64,000 nucleotides of DNA from Alteriqipengyuania abyssalis (GCF_019857185.1 NZ_JAHWXP010000003.1:463501-527500); one strand, 5' to 3'. Shown: positions 26,668 through 42,465, counted from the first letter of the stretch. Notes: generated by a model not told the origin, from the sequence alone. Made by a program: numbers and translations.

Positions 26668-27722
26668 GCCGGTTGCAGCCTGACGGTCTGCGGCAGTTCG
26701 TTGGTCCGCGTGCGGTGGAAATACATGCTGGCAAAGGCAGCGCCCGCACCCGCCATTCCGCCGACACGCTTCAGCAGACCACCGAGCCCGCCCTCGGCCT
26801 TGCCCGCATCGATCCGGTCAGCCGCGCGGCGTAGCCGGGCCATCTTGGCGCGGAAGGCGGGATCGTCCGTCTCCAGTTCGACCGGGAAGACCTGCCGGGC
26901 GATCTGGTTGCAGACCGAGAATACCTCGTAATCATATTCGGTCGGATCGACGCCCAGCGCCTCGTGGAAGACCGGCCGGTTGTGATCGCGCACGAACATG
27001 GTCGCGTAGACCGACAGCAGGAAGAAGCGGATCCACAGCTTGTTCTTGCCCTGCAGCAGCTTGGGATCGGACCTCAGCAGCATGGCGAAGGCCTCGCCAT
27101 GGCGGAACTCGTCGTTGCACCACTCTTCGAACCAGTCGAAGATCGGGTGGAACTTGTGCTGCGGGTTCGCGGCGAGATGCCGGTAGATAGTGATGTAGCG
27201 CGCGTAGCCGATCTTTTCCGATAGATAGACCGCGTAGAAAATGAACTTCGGTTTGAAGAAGGTGTATTTCTTGGTCTTCGTCAGGAAGCCCAGATCGACG
27301 CCGATCCCCGCATCCTTCAGGCTCTCGTTGATGAAGCCCGCGTGGCGGCTCTCGTCACGGGCCAGCAGCTTGAACAGCTGCTTCACGTCCGGGTTTTTCG
27401 TCCGCTTCGCGATCTCGGCATAGAGCACGCAGCCGGAAAATTCCGAGGTCATCGAGCTGACGAGGAAATCGGTGAATTCCTTGCGCAGCGCGGGCGGGAG
27501 GTTCTCGATCACGCCGGTGAAGCTGTCATTGTGCTTGAAGTGCGTCTTGTTGGGATCGCCGATCATCTCCTCGATCAACGCGTCCCACTCATCGCGTACC
27601 GGCGACACGTCGATCGCATCGAGCGCGTCGAAATCGGTGGTGTAGAACCGCGGGGTCAGGATCGTGTCCTGGGTGGCGAGAGCCATCGCCTCTTCGCTGG
27701 TCATCGGCTTGTAGGCGTTCAT
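26661..27722 (-). CDS. acsF: aerobic Mg-protoporphyrin IX monomethyl ester cyclase
   Basis: Oxygen-dependent diiron enzyme that forms the isocyclic ring E of protochlorophyllide. The 353-aa product has both diiron signatures, DESRHAGF and [14 protein letters not shown], and the family segments [21 protein letters not shown] and [15 protein letters not shown]. The start at 27722 ([12 protein letters not shown]) overlaps the stop region of orf96. With no bchE in the window, ring closure here depends on oxygen, which fits an aerobic phototroph. Confidence 0.97.
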   Translation of the reverse strand: MNAYKPMTSEEAMALATQDTILTPRFYTTDFDALDAIDVSPVRDEWDALIEEMIGDPNKTHFKHNDSFTGVIENLPPALRKEFTDFLVSSMTSEFSGCVLYAEIAKRTKNPDVKQLFKLLARDESRHAGFINESLKDAGIGVDLGFLTKTKKYTFFKPKFIFYAVYLSEKIGYARYITIYRHLAANPQHKFHPIFDWFEEWCNDEFRHGEAFAMLLRSDPKLLQGKNKLWIRFFLLSVYATMFVRDHNRPVFHEALGVDPTEYDYEVFSVCNQIARQVFPVELETDDPAFRAKMARLRRAADRIDAGKAEGGLGGLLKRVGGMAGAGAAFASMYFHRTRTNELPQTVRLQPAW

Positions 27723-28006
27723 TTGATCCTCCCGGCGTTGAAGCTGACCTCGTAGAGTTCGGCGAGGTCGAAATAGGCCGCGATACGGGTGAGGCTGCGC
27801 ATGACCGGCCCTGCCCGGGTCACGGTGGCGGTGCGCTCGAACACCTCGCGGCTGCCAAAGGGGATCGAGATCGGATCGCCCTGCACGCGGACCCTGTCGC
27901 CCGCTTCCATCGCGACCGTCTCGGGCAGTTCGACATGCGCGTGGAAATGCTCGGAGCTTTGCTCGACCAGGATGCGGCAGGGAATCTCGAAGGTCTGACG
28001 CGCCAT
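27719..28006 (-). CDS. conserved PGC small protein between puhC and acsF (orf96)
   Basis: A 95-aa soluble protein (start [17 protein letters not shown]) with no membrane segment. [42 protein letters not shown] suggests a small beta-rich fold. Its start overlaps the puhC stop (TGATG) and its stop overlaps the acsF start, so it is an integral part of the operon. Proteins of this size occur at the same place in other aerobic phototrophs (recalled, not checked), but no function is established. Its position suggests a role with PuhC or AcsF. Confidence 0.85.
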   Translation of the reverse strand: MARQTFEIPCRILVEQSSEHFHAHVELPETVAMEAGDRVRVQGDPISIPFGSREVFERTATVTRAGPVMRSLTRIAAYFDLAELYEVSFNAGRIK

Positions 28007-28482
28007 CACGCGGCCTCCTCTGGCAGCAGCGCGGCAAACACCGCGCGGTTATCGTCGCCGAACCCGCCCAGTTCGAGCGCGCGGCCGGTCGTAGGATCGC
28101 TCAGCGTGAGCGAGCCGTCGTCCCACCGCGTCAGGGTGAAGGGCGTGCGCGCGGAAATGCCCTGGCTGCGACGGATATGGACGAGGCTGCGCACGGTGGA
28201 GCGGATGAAGCCGCCGGTGCCCGGCTCGACCCGCACGATCCGCTCGCCTGTCGTGCCGTCGTCGATCAGCACCGCACCATCGGGTGCGTCGGCAAAGGTC
28301 AGGCTGCGGATCGCGTTGGCCTGGGTCCCTGCGGCGGCGCGCGACACATTGGGCACCGCGTCGCGCTCGACCAGACCGAAGCTGGCAGACGCCGCCAGCG
28401 CGAGCGACAGTGCGGCGATCGCAGCGATCACCAGCAGCGGCGCCTTGGGAGAGGGTTCGGCGTGATCGTGATGCAGGCTCAT
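28006..28482 (-). CDS. puhC: photosynthetic complex assembly protein PuhC
   Basis: A 158-aa protein with a short cytosolic N-terminus rich in His, one membrane helix ([23 protein letters not shown]) and a periplasmic beta-rich domain ([40 protein letters not shown]), the arrangement of PuhC. In Rhodobacter PuhC helps assemble LH1 around the reaction centre. [31 protein letters not shown] is the conserved C-terminal part. The start overlaps the puhB stop (ATGA). Confidence 0.95.
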   Translation of the reverse strand: MSLHHDHAEPSPKAPLLVIAAIAALSLALAASASFGLVERDAVPNVSRAAAGTQANAIRSLTFADAPDGAVLIDDGTTGERIVRVEPGTGGFIRSTVRSLVHIRRSQGISARTPFTLTRWDDGSLTLSDPTTGRALELGGFGDDNRAVFAALLPEEAA

Positions 28483-29117
28483 GCCAGCGCCCCCTCCATC
28501 GCAGGTGTGCGCGCCTGTGCAGGCCGCTCCTGCGCCTGTCCGCGTTCGATCGCCTCATGCGCGGCGACCGCGTGGGCCAGCTGCTCGGCGACATTTGCCG
28601 CCCCCGGCAGCGCCCGCAGCATCGGCTGCGGCTTGGCGAGGCGCCACGGGCGCGCATGCGGCCACAGCAGCAGGTAGCCGAGCGTACGCTCTCCATTCGG
28701 CTCGAGCACGATGTCGCCGAAGCCGTGGCCGCGCTCGCTGAGATGCGCGGCACCGATCTGCTTCAGCGGGATATTGACCGTCTTCTCGATCGCGATGCCG
28801 ATATGCAGGATCACCCGCCGGTCGGTCAGGATGTAGCGGGTGGTCCGCGCCGAGGCGAAGGCCGTCGCATAGAGGATCGCGAGCACCGCCGCGCCTGCGG
28901 CGAGCGTGGTCGCAATGCCGCCCGGCCCGCTCCCCATCGCGACGGCGATCAGGGCGAGCAGAGCGAAATAGCCCGCCACCAGCGGAGTGTGAAACGCGCT
29001 GCGGGCCAGCACCATGGGATCGGGCCGGCCCTGCCACAGCACCGCCTCGTCCGCCTGCGGATGCCACAGCGCGTCGATCTGCGCCGCGCTGAGCGAAGGG
29101 GATTTGCGTGCCGTCAC
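28479..29117 (-). CDS. puhB: reaction-centre assembly protein PuhB
   Basis: A 212-aa membrane protein with about three helices and a PH-like domain (RYILTDRRVILHIGIAIEKTVNIPLKQIGAAHL), the PuhB signature. PuhB helps assemble the reaction centre in Rhodobacter. The N-terminal EAVLWQGRPDP and the GHGFGDIVLEPNGERTLGYLLLWPHARPW segment are also typical. It starts with GTG at 29117, sharing GTGA with the puhA stop, and ends in an ATGA overlap with puhC. Confidence 0.95.
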   Translation of the reverse strand: MTARKSPSLSAAQIDALWHPQADEAVLWQGRPDPMVLARSAFHTPLVAGYFALLALIAVAMGSGPGGIATTLAAGAAVLAILYATAFASARTTRYILTDRRVILHIGIAIEKTVNIPLKQIGAAHLSERGHGFGDIVLEPNGERTLGYLLLWPHARPWRLAKPQPMLRALPGAANVAEQLAHAVAAHEAIERGQAQERPAQARTPAMEGALA

Positions 29118-29887
29118 AACGCAGGCTCCTGCCGCTCGGGCTTGGCGTAGAGATAGCCGCCGCCGAAATAGGCGACGATCCGCTCTTCCTCGTAGAAGGT
29201 GATCTGGTCCGGCGCTGCGGGAACGGGAGCGCCCGCGAACTGCCCGGCAGTCAGCGCGTCGATCAAGATCCGGCCCTGCCGCCCGCGCACCAGCACCATC
29301 GCCATCGGCGCGAGCACGGTCCTGCCCATGCCGAGGTCGACCGAGAGATAGCGGATCACATGCTCGGCGCGGTCGATCCACACTTCGCTGACCGTACCTG
29401 CGACCTTCCCGTCCGCCCCGATCACGCTCATCCCGATCGGATTGGGATCGCGCGCGGCGATCGCGATGTGCGCATCGAGGCTCAGCGGCACGATCCGCGG
29501 GCGACCATCTGCTGCCAGATCGGGCAGATCCTTGCGGTTCGCCCAGGCTGCCGGGCCGAGGCCGTCGACCAGCGGATTGCCGGTCGGGATATAGGGCGCG
29601 CCGGAAGCGGCAAAGCTGCGCACCGCGGCCACATCGAAGCTGTCACGACCGCCGGTGGGGGCGGTTACCGTGCCCCGGCCGTGCGGCAGGACGAAGGTCT
29701 TGGTAGGTGCTCGGCTCAGCGCACCGCCGGGCGATTCCACCAGGCCGGTACTCTCGTCCTCCAGCGGATATCCCTCGCGCCGGTCTTCGCGCCGCAGGTA
29801 GAAAATCAGGCCGATGAAGAACAGCACGAAGGCCAGAAACACCAGCTCCGCGATGTCGATCGAACCCACGATGGTCGGGTCGCTCAT
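29114..29887 (-). CDS. puhA: photosynthetic reaction centre H subunit
   Basis: The 257-aa H subunit caps the cytosolic face of the PufLM core and controls proton delivery to quinone QB. It has one N-terminal membrane helix (IAELVFLAFVLFFIGLIFYLRREDRREGYPLE) and then the cytosolic barrel domain with GRPRIVPLSL, ARDPNPIGMSVIGADGKVAGTVSEVWIDRAEHVIRYLSVDL and ITFYEEERIVAYFGGGYLYA. A strong Shine-Dalgarno (AAGGAG) precedes the ATG. There is a 22-base gap to lhaA, the largest within this unit's puh part. Confidence 0.98.
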   Translation of the reverse strand: MSDPTIVGSIDIAELVFLAFVLFFIGLIFYLRREDRREGYPLEDESTGLVESPGGALSRAPTKTFVLPHGRGTVTAPTGGRDSFDVAAVRSFAASGAPYIPTGNPLVDGLGPAAWANRKDLPDLAADGRPRIVPLSLDAHIAIAARDPNPIGMSVIGADGKVAGTVSEVWIDRAEHVIRYLSVDLGMGRTVLAPMAMVLVRGRQGRILIDALTAGQFAGAPVPAAPDQITFYEEERIVAYFGGGYLYAKPERQEPAL

Positions 29888-29909
29888 TGGGATTCTCCTT
29901 GGATGGCCA

Positions 29910-31337
29910 TCATGTCGGGAACTCGCACAGGCCGAAGGGGCCCGCGATTGTCTGCGGGCTGTCGGCGCGACGCCGCGCGACAAGCGGGCCGAGCGCCACG
30001 AGCGCGGCCAGCAAGAGCATGATTTCGATGATGTAGACCCCGGCATAACCGGCGGCAGGCGTATTGAGCGCGCCCGACAATCCGCCAGCGGATGCGGTGT
30101 GCGACAGCGTATCGCGCAAGGCCCCGCCGATCGCGATCGCAAGGCCCGCACAGCTCGCCTGCACCGCGCCCCATGCGCCCAGCGCAAGGCCAGCGCCTTC
30201 GCCCCGCGCGCGGACCATCGTTTCGGTCAGCGTGCCGACCGAAAACAGGCCGAGGCCAAGCCCGATCGCGAAGGCGCCGGCATAGAGCAGCAGGATCGAG
30301 GCGAAGGGCGCAGCGAACAATACCAGCAGGAACGCAGCGATCCCGGCGACCAGACCAGTGCCCGCCAGCCGCAGCGGGTCCCCTCCGTGCGACAGGCTGC
30401 GCCCAGCAAGGCAGAAACCCGCCAGCGCGCCCGCCGCCCATGCTCCGGTCAGCATCGTCGTGCTGCCCACCGACAGGCCCAGGATCTCGCCCCCATAGGG
30501 CTCCAGCAGCGCATCCTGCATCGCGAAGGCCGCCGCACCGATGCCGATCGCGGCAAGCAGTCGCGCGGTGCGCTCCTCGGCGACGAATGCACGCCACAGC
30601 GTCGCAAAGCTCGGCCCTTCGGGGTCGCAGGGCATGCGCGAGGAGCCGCGCGGCTCCTGCTTCCACAGCGCCACCAGATTGAGCACCAGCGTCAGCGCGG
30701 CAGCGCCCTGAATCACCTGCACCAGCCGGGTGGGCGAGAAATCGACCAGCAGCGATCCGATCGCCAGCGCGGCCAGCATCGTGCCCGCGAGCAGCATCAC
30801 ATAAAGCAGCGCGACCGCACGTGGGCGCTTGTCCTGCGGGGCAAGATCGGTCGCCAGTGCCAGCCCGGCGGTCTGCGTGGTGTGCAGCCCCAGCCCGGTG
30901 AGCAGGAAGGCGATGGCACTGAAGGCGATCTCCATCCGGACATGGTCGGGGTCGGACATCAGCAGCAGCGCGAAGGGCATGATCGCCAGACCGCCGAACT
31001 GCATCAGCGTCCCCAGCCAGATATAAGGCACCCGTCGCCAGCCGAGCACCGAGCGATGCGTGTCCGACTTGTGGCCGATCAGCGCGCGCAAGGGTGCCAC
31101 CAGCAGCGGGATCGCGATGATCGTGGCGACCAGCCCGGCGGGGATCGACAGTTCGACGATCATCACCCGGTTGAGCGTTCCGGTCAGCAGCACCGCCGCC
31201 ATTCCCACGCTCACCTGAAACAGCGCCAGCCGCAACAGGCGCGACAGCGGCAGCTCCGCGCTCGCTGCATCGGCGAAGGGCAGCCACGCCGTGGCCACCT
31301 GCATCCATTTTGCAGCAAGAGGCGCGCTCTGGCTCAT
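29910..31337 (-). CDS. lhaA: LH1 assembly factor LhaA (PucC/BCD family)
   Basis: A 475-aa, 12-helix member of the PucC branch of the major facilitator superfamily, required for LH1 assembly and thought to handle bacteriochlorophyll or LH1 peptides. Family marks are LLTGTLNRVMIVELSIPAGLVA, APLRALIGHKSDTHRSVLGWRRVPYIW and MQDALLEPYGGEILGLSVGSTT. The start overlaps the bchM stop (ATGA). It is followed by puhA, the usual lhaA-puhABC order. A second PucC-type gene lies at 43416. Confidence 0.95.
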   Translation of the reverse strand: MSQSAPLAAKWMQVATAWLPFADAASAELPLSRLLRLALFQVSVGMAAVLLTGTLNRVMIVELSIPAGLVATIIAIPLLVAPLRALIGHKSDTHRSVLGWRRVPYIWLGTLMQFGGLAIMPFALLLMSDPDHVRMEIAFSAIAFLLTGLGLHTTQTAGLALATDLAPQDKRPRAVALLYVMLLAGTMLAALAIGSLLVDFSPTRLVQVIQGAAALTLVLNLVALWKQEPRGSSRMPCDPEGPSFATLWRAFVAEERTARLLAAIGIGAAAFAMQDALLEPYGGEILGLSVGSTTMLTGAWAAGALAGFCLAGRSLSHGGDPLRLAGTGLVAGIAAFLLVLFAAPFASILLLYAGAFAIGLGLGLFSVGTLTETMVRARGEGAGLALGAWGAVQASCAGLAIAIGGALRDTLSHTASAGGLSGALNTPAAGYAGVYIIEIMLLLAALVALGPLVARRRADSPQTIAGPFGLCEFPT

Positions 31338-32055
31338 CCGCGCCGGACCAGTTCGATCGCGTGGCTGATGTAGAACCCGCTGGAAACCCGCTCGCTGCGA
31401 GCCACGCGCCAGTCCGGCAGGTGGCTTTCCAGCTGCGCGCGCAACCTGTCTTCCAGGATCGGAACCAGCCGGGGGGATCGGTCGCTGCGCGGGAACAGCT
31501 TGCCCGCCTGATACATCGCGAACAGCAGCGGCGTGCGTGGCACGAAGGTGAACAGCATCGAGTGCGAAGTCCGCTCACCCAGCTCGGCCAGCGCCGCGAC
31601 CAGATCCGCCTCACGGTAGTGGATCAGCGAATCCATCGCCACGACATGCGCGAACTCGCCCAGCGCGGGGTCGAGCATGTCGCCCGCGCGCCAGGCGATC
31701 CGGCCATGGCCGAGGAACGAGGGCTCGCGCCGCCGTGCCACCTCGACCAGCCCGGCGGCAACGTCGACCGCGGTCATTTCCGCGCCGCGGAACGCCGCTT
31801 CGACACTCAAGGCACCCGTGCCGCACCCCGCATCGAGCACGCGGGTGCGCCGCAGGTCTTGCGGCAACCACGACAGCAAAGTCTGGCGCATCGCATCGCG
31901 CCCTGCCCGCACGGTCGCGCGAATTCCGCTTACCGGCGCGTCCGACGTCAGGTCGATCCACGCCTTCTGCGCGGTGCTGTCGAAATAGGTCGCCAGCCGG
32001 TCGCGGTTGAGATCGTAGGGCGTTGCCCCGCCGTGCTGGATTGCTTGGCTCGCCA

Positions 32056-32056
<1 letters not shown>
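31334..32056 (-). CDS. bchM: Mg-protoporphyrin IX O-methyltransferase
   Basis: SAM-dependent enzyme that methylates the ring C propionate of Mg-protoporphyrin IX. The 240-aa protein has the BchM N-terminus YFDSTAQKAWIDLTSDAPVSGIRATVRAGRDAM, motif I in VLDAGCGTGALSVEAA, and HVVAMDSLIHY and TFVPRTPLLFAMYQAGKLFPRSDRSP downstream. The start overlaps the bchL stop (TAATG) and the stop overlaps the lhaA start (ATGA), so translation is coupled on both sides. Confidence 0.97.
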
Positions 32057-36485
<4,429 letters not shown>

Positions 36486-36496
<11 letters not shown>

Positions 36497-38081
36497 AGTG
36501 CGCCTTCGCATCGTACAGCGTTTCGAGGTCGATCGCGGCACGGCCCTGTTCGGCGGCGAAGCTCTCGGTATTCCGCCGCGCCTTGCCGCGCACGAAGAAG
36601 GGTATCTTCTTCAGCTCGGCCTCGGCTTCGGCGGTCCAGAGCGTATCTTCATCGTCACCCCGGACTTGTTCCGGGGGCCAGTCCTCCTCCTGGATGGCTG
36701 GAGCCCTTGGCGCACTGGATGCTGAAACACGTTCAGCATGACGAGAAGGCGAATGAGCGGCCAGGTGCGAGGCCCCGGCATCGTCGGAGAACTCGAAATC
36801 CTCGCGGAACATTGTCAGCAGGTGCTCTTCCAGCCCCATGATCAGCGGGTGCACCCATGTGTCGAACAGCACGTTCGCGCCTTCGAAACCCATCTGCGGG
36901 CTGTGGCGCGCGGGGAAATCCTGCACGTGGACCGGGGCGGAGATGACCGCGCAGGGCACGCCCTGACGCTTGGCGATGTGGCGTTCCATCTGCGTGCCGA
37001 GCACCAGCTCGGGCGCGGCGGCGGCGATCGCGTCCTCAACCTCGAGATGATCGTCGGTGATCAGCGGCTCGACGCCATACAGCTTGGCGGCATCGCGCAC
37101 GTCGCGGGCAAATTCGCGGTTGTAGCAGCCAAGCCCGACGACCTCGAAGCCGAGTTCCTCGTGCGCGACCCGCGCAGCGGCAACCGCATGGGTGGCATCG
37201 CCGAACACGAACACGCGCTTGCCCGTCAGATAGGTCGAGTCGACCGAGCGGCTCCACCACGGCATGCGCGACTCGCCGTCTTGCAGAGCAGGCGTAGGAT
37301 CGACGCCCGCTAGCGCGGCAACCTCTGTGATGAACTCACGGGTTGCGCCGACGCCGATAGGGATGGTCTTGGTGCGGGGCTGTTTGAACTCGCGCTCCAG
37401 CCAGCGGGCGGCGCTGTCGCCGATTTCGGGATAGAGCACGATGTTGAAATCCGCCGCGCCGACCCGGGCTACGTCGGCGGGCCAACCGCCCAGCGGTGCA
37501 ACGCAGTTCACCTCGATGCCGAGCGTAGCGAGGATACCGCGCACTTCGCGCACATCGTCGCGGTGGCGGAAGCCGAGCGCTGCGGGGCCGAGAATATTGG
37601 CCAGCGGCCTGCGGCCTTCATGCGGCGCGGGGCGCACATCGCGATCCGCCAGATGGCGCACGATCTGGTAGAAGGTCTCGCCCGCGCCCCAGTTCTCCTT
37701 GCGCGAATAGCTTGGCAGTTCGAGCGGAACGACCGGGCACGGCAGGCGCATCGCCTCGGCCATTCCGGCAGGATCGTCCTGGATCAGCTCGGCGGTGCAT
37801 GACGAGCCCACCAGCATTACCTGCGGGTCGAACCGCGCATAGGCATCGCGCGCCGCGCGCTGGAAGAGGTCGGCGGTATCCTTGCCCAGATCACGCGCCT
37901 GGAAGGTGGTGTAGGTCACCGGCGGGCGGCAGCCACGCCGCTCGATCATCGTGAACAGCAGGTCCGCGTAGGTGTCGCCCTGCGGCGCGTGGAGCAGATA
38001 GTGGACTCCGCGCATGGCTGTCGCGACCCGCATCGCGCCGACATGAGGAGGCCCCTCGTAGGTCCAGACGCTCAGCTGCAC
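36486..38081 (-). CDS. bchB: dark-operative protochlorophyllide reductase subunit BchB
   Basis: Forms the catalytic NB complex with BchN, reducing ring D of protochlorophyllide. The start is GTG at 38081, giving the family N-terminus (V/M)[22 protein letters not shown]; it lies two bases after the bchN stop. Typical motifs follow: [68 protein letters not shown], and the C-terminal reductase-specific helix domain ([25 protein letters not shown]). Between these domains, about residues 446-477 are encoded by a palindromic repeat (36651-36745), an in-frame insertion that lengthens the linker. The protein is 531 aa. Confidence 0.97.
36651..36745 (-). repeat. palindromic repeat element inserted in frame within bchB
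   Basis: It contains two perfect palindromes, CCCCGGA-CTTGT-TCCGGGG (36658-36676) and ATGCTGAA-ACACG-TTCAGCAT (36719-36739), joined by a GC-rich segment. This is the pattern of a repeat common between genes in sphingomonads (recalled, not searched). Here it is translated as the linker segment [20 protein letters not shown] followed by [12 protein letters not shown]. The length keeps the frame, recalling Rickettsia palindromic elements. Confidence 0.75.
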
Positions 38082-38083
38082 CG

Positions 38084-39961
<1,878 letters not shown>

Positions 39962-39971
39962 TCAACGAGAG

Positions 39972-39989
39972 TGTCAATCTATCATGACG
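39972..39989. promoter_or_regulatory. PpsR operator between bchF and ppaA
   Basis: TGTCA-ATCTATCA-TGACG matches the PpsR/CrtJ palindrome TGTCA-N8-TGACA except for the last base. It lies in the 214-base divergent spacer, where it could repress the whole bchF-hemA unit and ppaA. The palindrome was seen directly; binding is inferred. Confidence 0.75.
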
Positions 39990-40129
39990 ACAAGTACATT
40001 AGACAGATGAGAATTTGCGCTTCTCCCGTTTAAGGCGTACGCTTCTCTCAGCCCGGGCCGAGTGGCACTCGCAAATGCATGCCCGAGTCGACGCAGTCCG
40101 CGCCGCTAACAGACTGGGGAGAGTCTGAA

Positions 40130-40996
40130 ATGGCATCGGTATTTGGCAAGGGTTCCACCGCCTTCCGCAGCATTATCCCGAGCCCCCGGGGGGCGCGACG
40201 ACGAGCGGAAGAGGTCCACACCAGAGAGCTGGTGGAGATCGTCGAACATCAGATGATCCCCCGCCTCATGCTCGCGCATTCGCGCGACCGGACTGCGACG
40301 AGGGTCGAAGAGCCCGCCCCGATCACGCCCGACAAGGCGGAAAGCTTCGCGGTCAATCTGCTCGAATGGGAGGCCGACCGCGCTCTGCTCGAAGTGGAAG
40401 CGCTGATGAGCGCCGGGCAGGATATCCGTTCCATCTTCCTCGACCTTCTCGCCCCTGCCGCCCGCAAGCTGGGAGTGTTGTGGGAAGAGGACGAATGCGA
40501 TTTCGTCGAGGTCACCATGGGCCTGTGGCGCCTGCAGGAAGTGATGCGCGAGATCGCCTCGCGCACCCCGCCGGTCGAGCGCGCCATGCAAGCCCCTGCA
40601 CGCGCGCTGTTCTCTCCCATCCCCGGCGACCAGCACGGATTCGGCGCGCTGATGATCGATGAGGTCTTCGCCCGTGCCGGATGGGAAAGCGAAGCTCTGA
40701 TCGATCCGCAGCGGCGCGAACTGCTCTCAGTGATCTCCCGCAAACCCTTCGATCTGGTGGGATTGACCGTAACAAACGATTGCCCTAGCTCCGCGCTCCA
40801 ATCCCTGATCCGGGCGATCCGCACGGTTTCGTCCAATCCACAAACCTGCGTCATGATCGGTGGGCGGATGGTCAACGCCAACCCCGGCATCGCAGACGAG
40901 GTTGGCGCAGATGGTACGGCGAACGATGCCTTTGCGGCACTCGAACTCGCCGAACAGATGGTCGCGAAGACAGGACTAGTCCTTAACCCCACTTGA
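40130..40996 (+). CDS. ppaA: photosynthesis regulator PpaA/AerR with cobalamin-binding domain
   Basis: A 288-aa B12-binding regulator that modulates PpsR/CrtJ in Rhodobacter. Helical region ADRALLEVEALMSAGQDIRSIFLDLLAPAARKLGVLWEEDECDFVEVTMGLWRLQEVM is followed by the Rossmann-like cobalamin domain with the expected histidine in IPGDQHGFGALMIDEVFARAGWE and VMIGGRMVN. The start at 40130 is preferred because GGGGAGAG precedes it; ATG 40079 is in frame without a ribosome site. It is followed 18 bases later by ppsR, the classical ppaA-ppsR pair. Confidence 0.93.
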   Translation: MASVFGKGSTAFRSIIPSPRGARRRAEEVHTRELVEIVEHQMIPRLMLAHSRDRTATRVEEPAPITPDKAESFAVNLLEWEADRALLEVEALMSAGQDIRSIFLDLLAPAARKLGVLWEEDECDFVEVTMGLWRLQEVMREIASRTPPVERAMQAPARALFSPIPGDQHGFGALMIDEVFARAGWESEALIDPQRRELLSVISRKPFDLVGLTVTNDCPSSALQSLIRAIRTVSSNPQTCVMIGGRMVNANPGIADEVGADGTANDAFAALELAEQMVAKTGLVLNPT

Positions 40997-41014
40997 TGAG
41001 GGGGCGAGTACCAG

Positions 41015-42445
41015 ATGCTGACCAAGAAGCACCGCTCCGACGCGGATCGCAAATTCGGCAATCCCGCCGAGCATTTCGGCGCGCTCGACGCAGATTCCGC
41101 CCAACGCCTGGCCCTTGCGGCGGGCGACATCGCGCTCGTGCTCGACGATACCGGTCACATCCTGGACGTGTCGGTGGATGAGCGGGAGTTTCCCGATCTG
41201 GTCGAATGGGCCGGGGCCAACTGGCTCGAAACGGTAACCATCGAAAGCCGCCCCAAGGTCATGGAAATGCTCGCCGCCGCGCGCAAGGGCGAAGCCGGTC
41301 GCTGGCGGCAGGTCAACCATCCGACCAGCCAGGGCGATGTGCCGGTACGCTACGCACTCGTCAGCCTCAGCGAAGGACGCCACCTCGCGCTGGGCCGCGA
41401 TCTGCGCGATGCAGCCCGCACCCAGCAACGCCTGTTGCAGGTACAGCAGGCGCTGGAGCGCGACTATATGCGCATGCGCCAGCTCGAAGCGCGCTATCGC
41501 ATGCTGTTCGATCGCTCGCGCGAGGCGGTGCTGATCGTCGAGGCGGACAGCCACCGCATCCGCGAGGCGAACCCGGCCGCCTACAAGCTCGCCGGAGTGC
41601 GTCCCGACAGCCTGCAGGGCAAGAAGCTGGAGGGGCTGTTTCACAGCGGCTCGCGCGATCGGCTGGCGAACCAGCTGGGCTCCGCCCTTGGCGCGGATGC
41701 CGCCGCGCCGATCCCGGTCAGGCTCGCCAAGGGAAGCCGCGAAGCCGTGGTTACCGCGACCGGATTCAGCCAGAATCGCCGCCAGTATCTGCTGCTGATC
41801 GTCAACCCGACGGACGAAAGTACGCCTTCGGACGACCATGCCCTCGCGTCGGTGATCGAGGGAATGCCAGACGCCTTCGTCGTCGCCGACGAAGACATGC
41901 GGATCCTGCGGGCCAACGCGGCCTTCGTGGAACTGGTCGACGCCGCGAGCGAGGAGCAGCTGCACGGCCGCTCGCTCTCGCGCCTCATCGGTCGCCCCGG
42001 GATCGATCTGGACCTGATCGCGGGGCAGATGGAGAAGGAAGGGGTCGCCCGCAACGTATCGAGCGTCGTGCGCACGCTGAGCGGGACGGCGGAGGAGCCG
42101 GTGGAGATTTCCTCTGTCGCGACGGGCACCGAGAAGGACGGCGAACCGCGCCATTTCGGATTTGTAATTCGGCCCATCGGCCGCCGTCTGCGCGATGTGA
42201 GCGGAGCGGGCGAGGAACTGCCTCGCTCGGTCGAGGAACTGACCGATCTGGTCGGACGCATGCCTCTGAAGGACATTGTTCGCGAGAGCACCGACCTGAT
42301 CGAGCGCCTGTGTATCGAGGCGGCGCTGCTCTACACTTCGGACAACCGCGCCTCCGCCGCCGAAATTCTCGGCCTCAGCCGGCAGAGCCTCTATTCCAAG
42401 CTCAACCGCTATGGCCTGGGCAAGCAGGGTGAAGAAACCAGGTAG
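41015..42445 (+). CDS. ppsR: photosynthesis repressor PpsR/CrtJ
   Basis: Aerobic repressor of bch, crt and puc-type promoters, binding TGTCA-N8-TGACA palindromes. The 476-aa protein has PAS domains (about residues 20-130, 155-260 and 280-390; for example RYRMLFDRSREAVLIVEADSHRIREANPAAYKL and SVIEGMPDAFVVADEDMRILRANAAFVELV) with a Q-linker helix between the first two, and a Fis-type helix-turn-helix at the end (RASAAEILGLSRQSLYSKLNRYGLG). Only one cysteine is present, in IERLCIEAALL just before the DNA-binding domain; the second redox cysteine known in Rhodobacter sphaeroides PpsR is missing. Confidence 0.96.
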   Translation: MLTKKHRSDADRKFGNPAEHFGALDADSAQRLALAAGDIALVLDDTGHILDVSVDEREFPDLVEWAGANWLETVTIESRPKVMEMLAAARKGEAGRWRQVNHPTSQGDVPVRYALVSLSEGRHLALGRDLRDAARTQQRLLQVQQALERDYMRMRQLEARYRMLFDRSREAVLIVEADSHRIREANPAAYKLAGVRPDSLQGKKLEGLFHSGSRDRLANQLGSALGADAAAPIPVRLAKGSREAVVTATGFSQNRRQYLLLIVNPTDESTPSDDHALASVIEGMPDAFVVADEDMRILRANAAFVELVDAASEEQLHGRSLSRLIGRPGIDLDLIAGQMEKEGVARNVSSVVRTLSGTAEEPVEISSVATGTEKDGEPRHFGFVIRPIGRRLRDVSGAGEELPRSVEELTDLVGRMPLKDIVRESTDLIERLCIEAALLYTSDNRASAAEILGLSRQSLYSKLNRYGLGKQGEETR

Positions 42446-42465
42446 CCTTTGGCTGACAGATTGAC

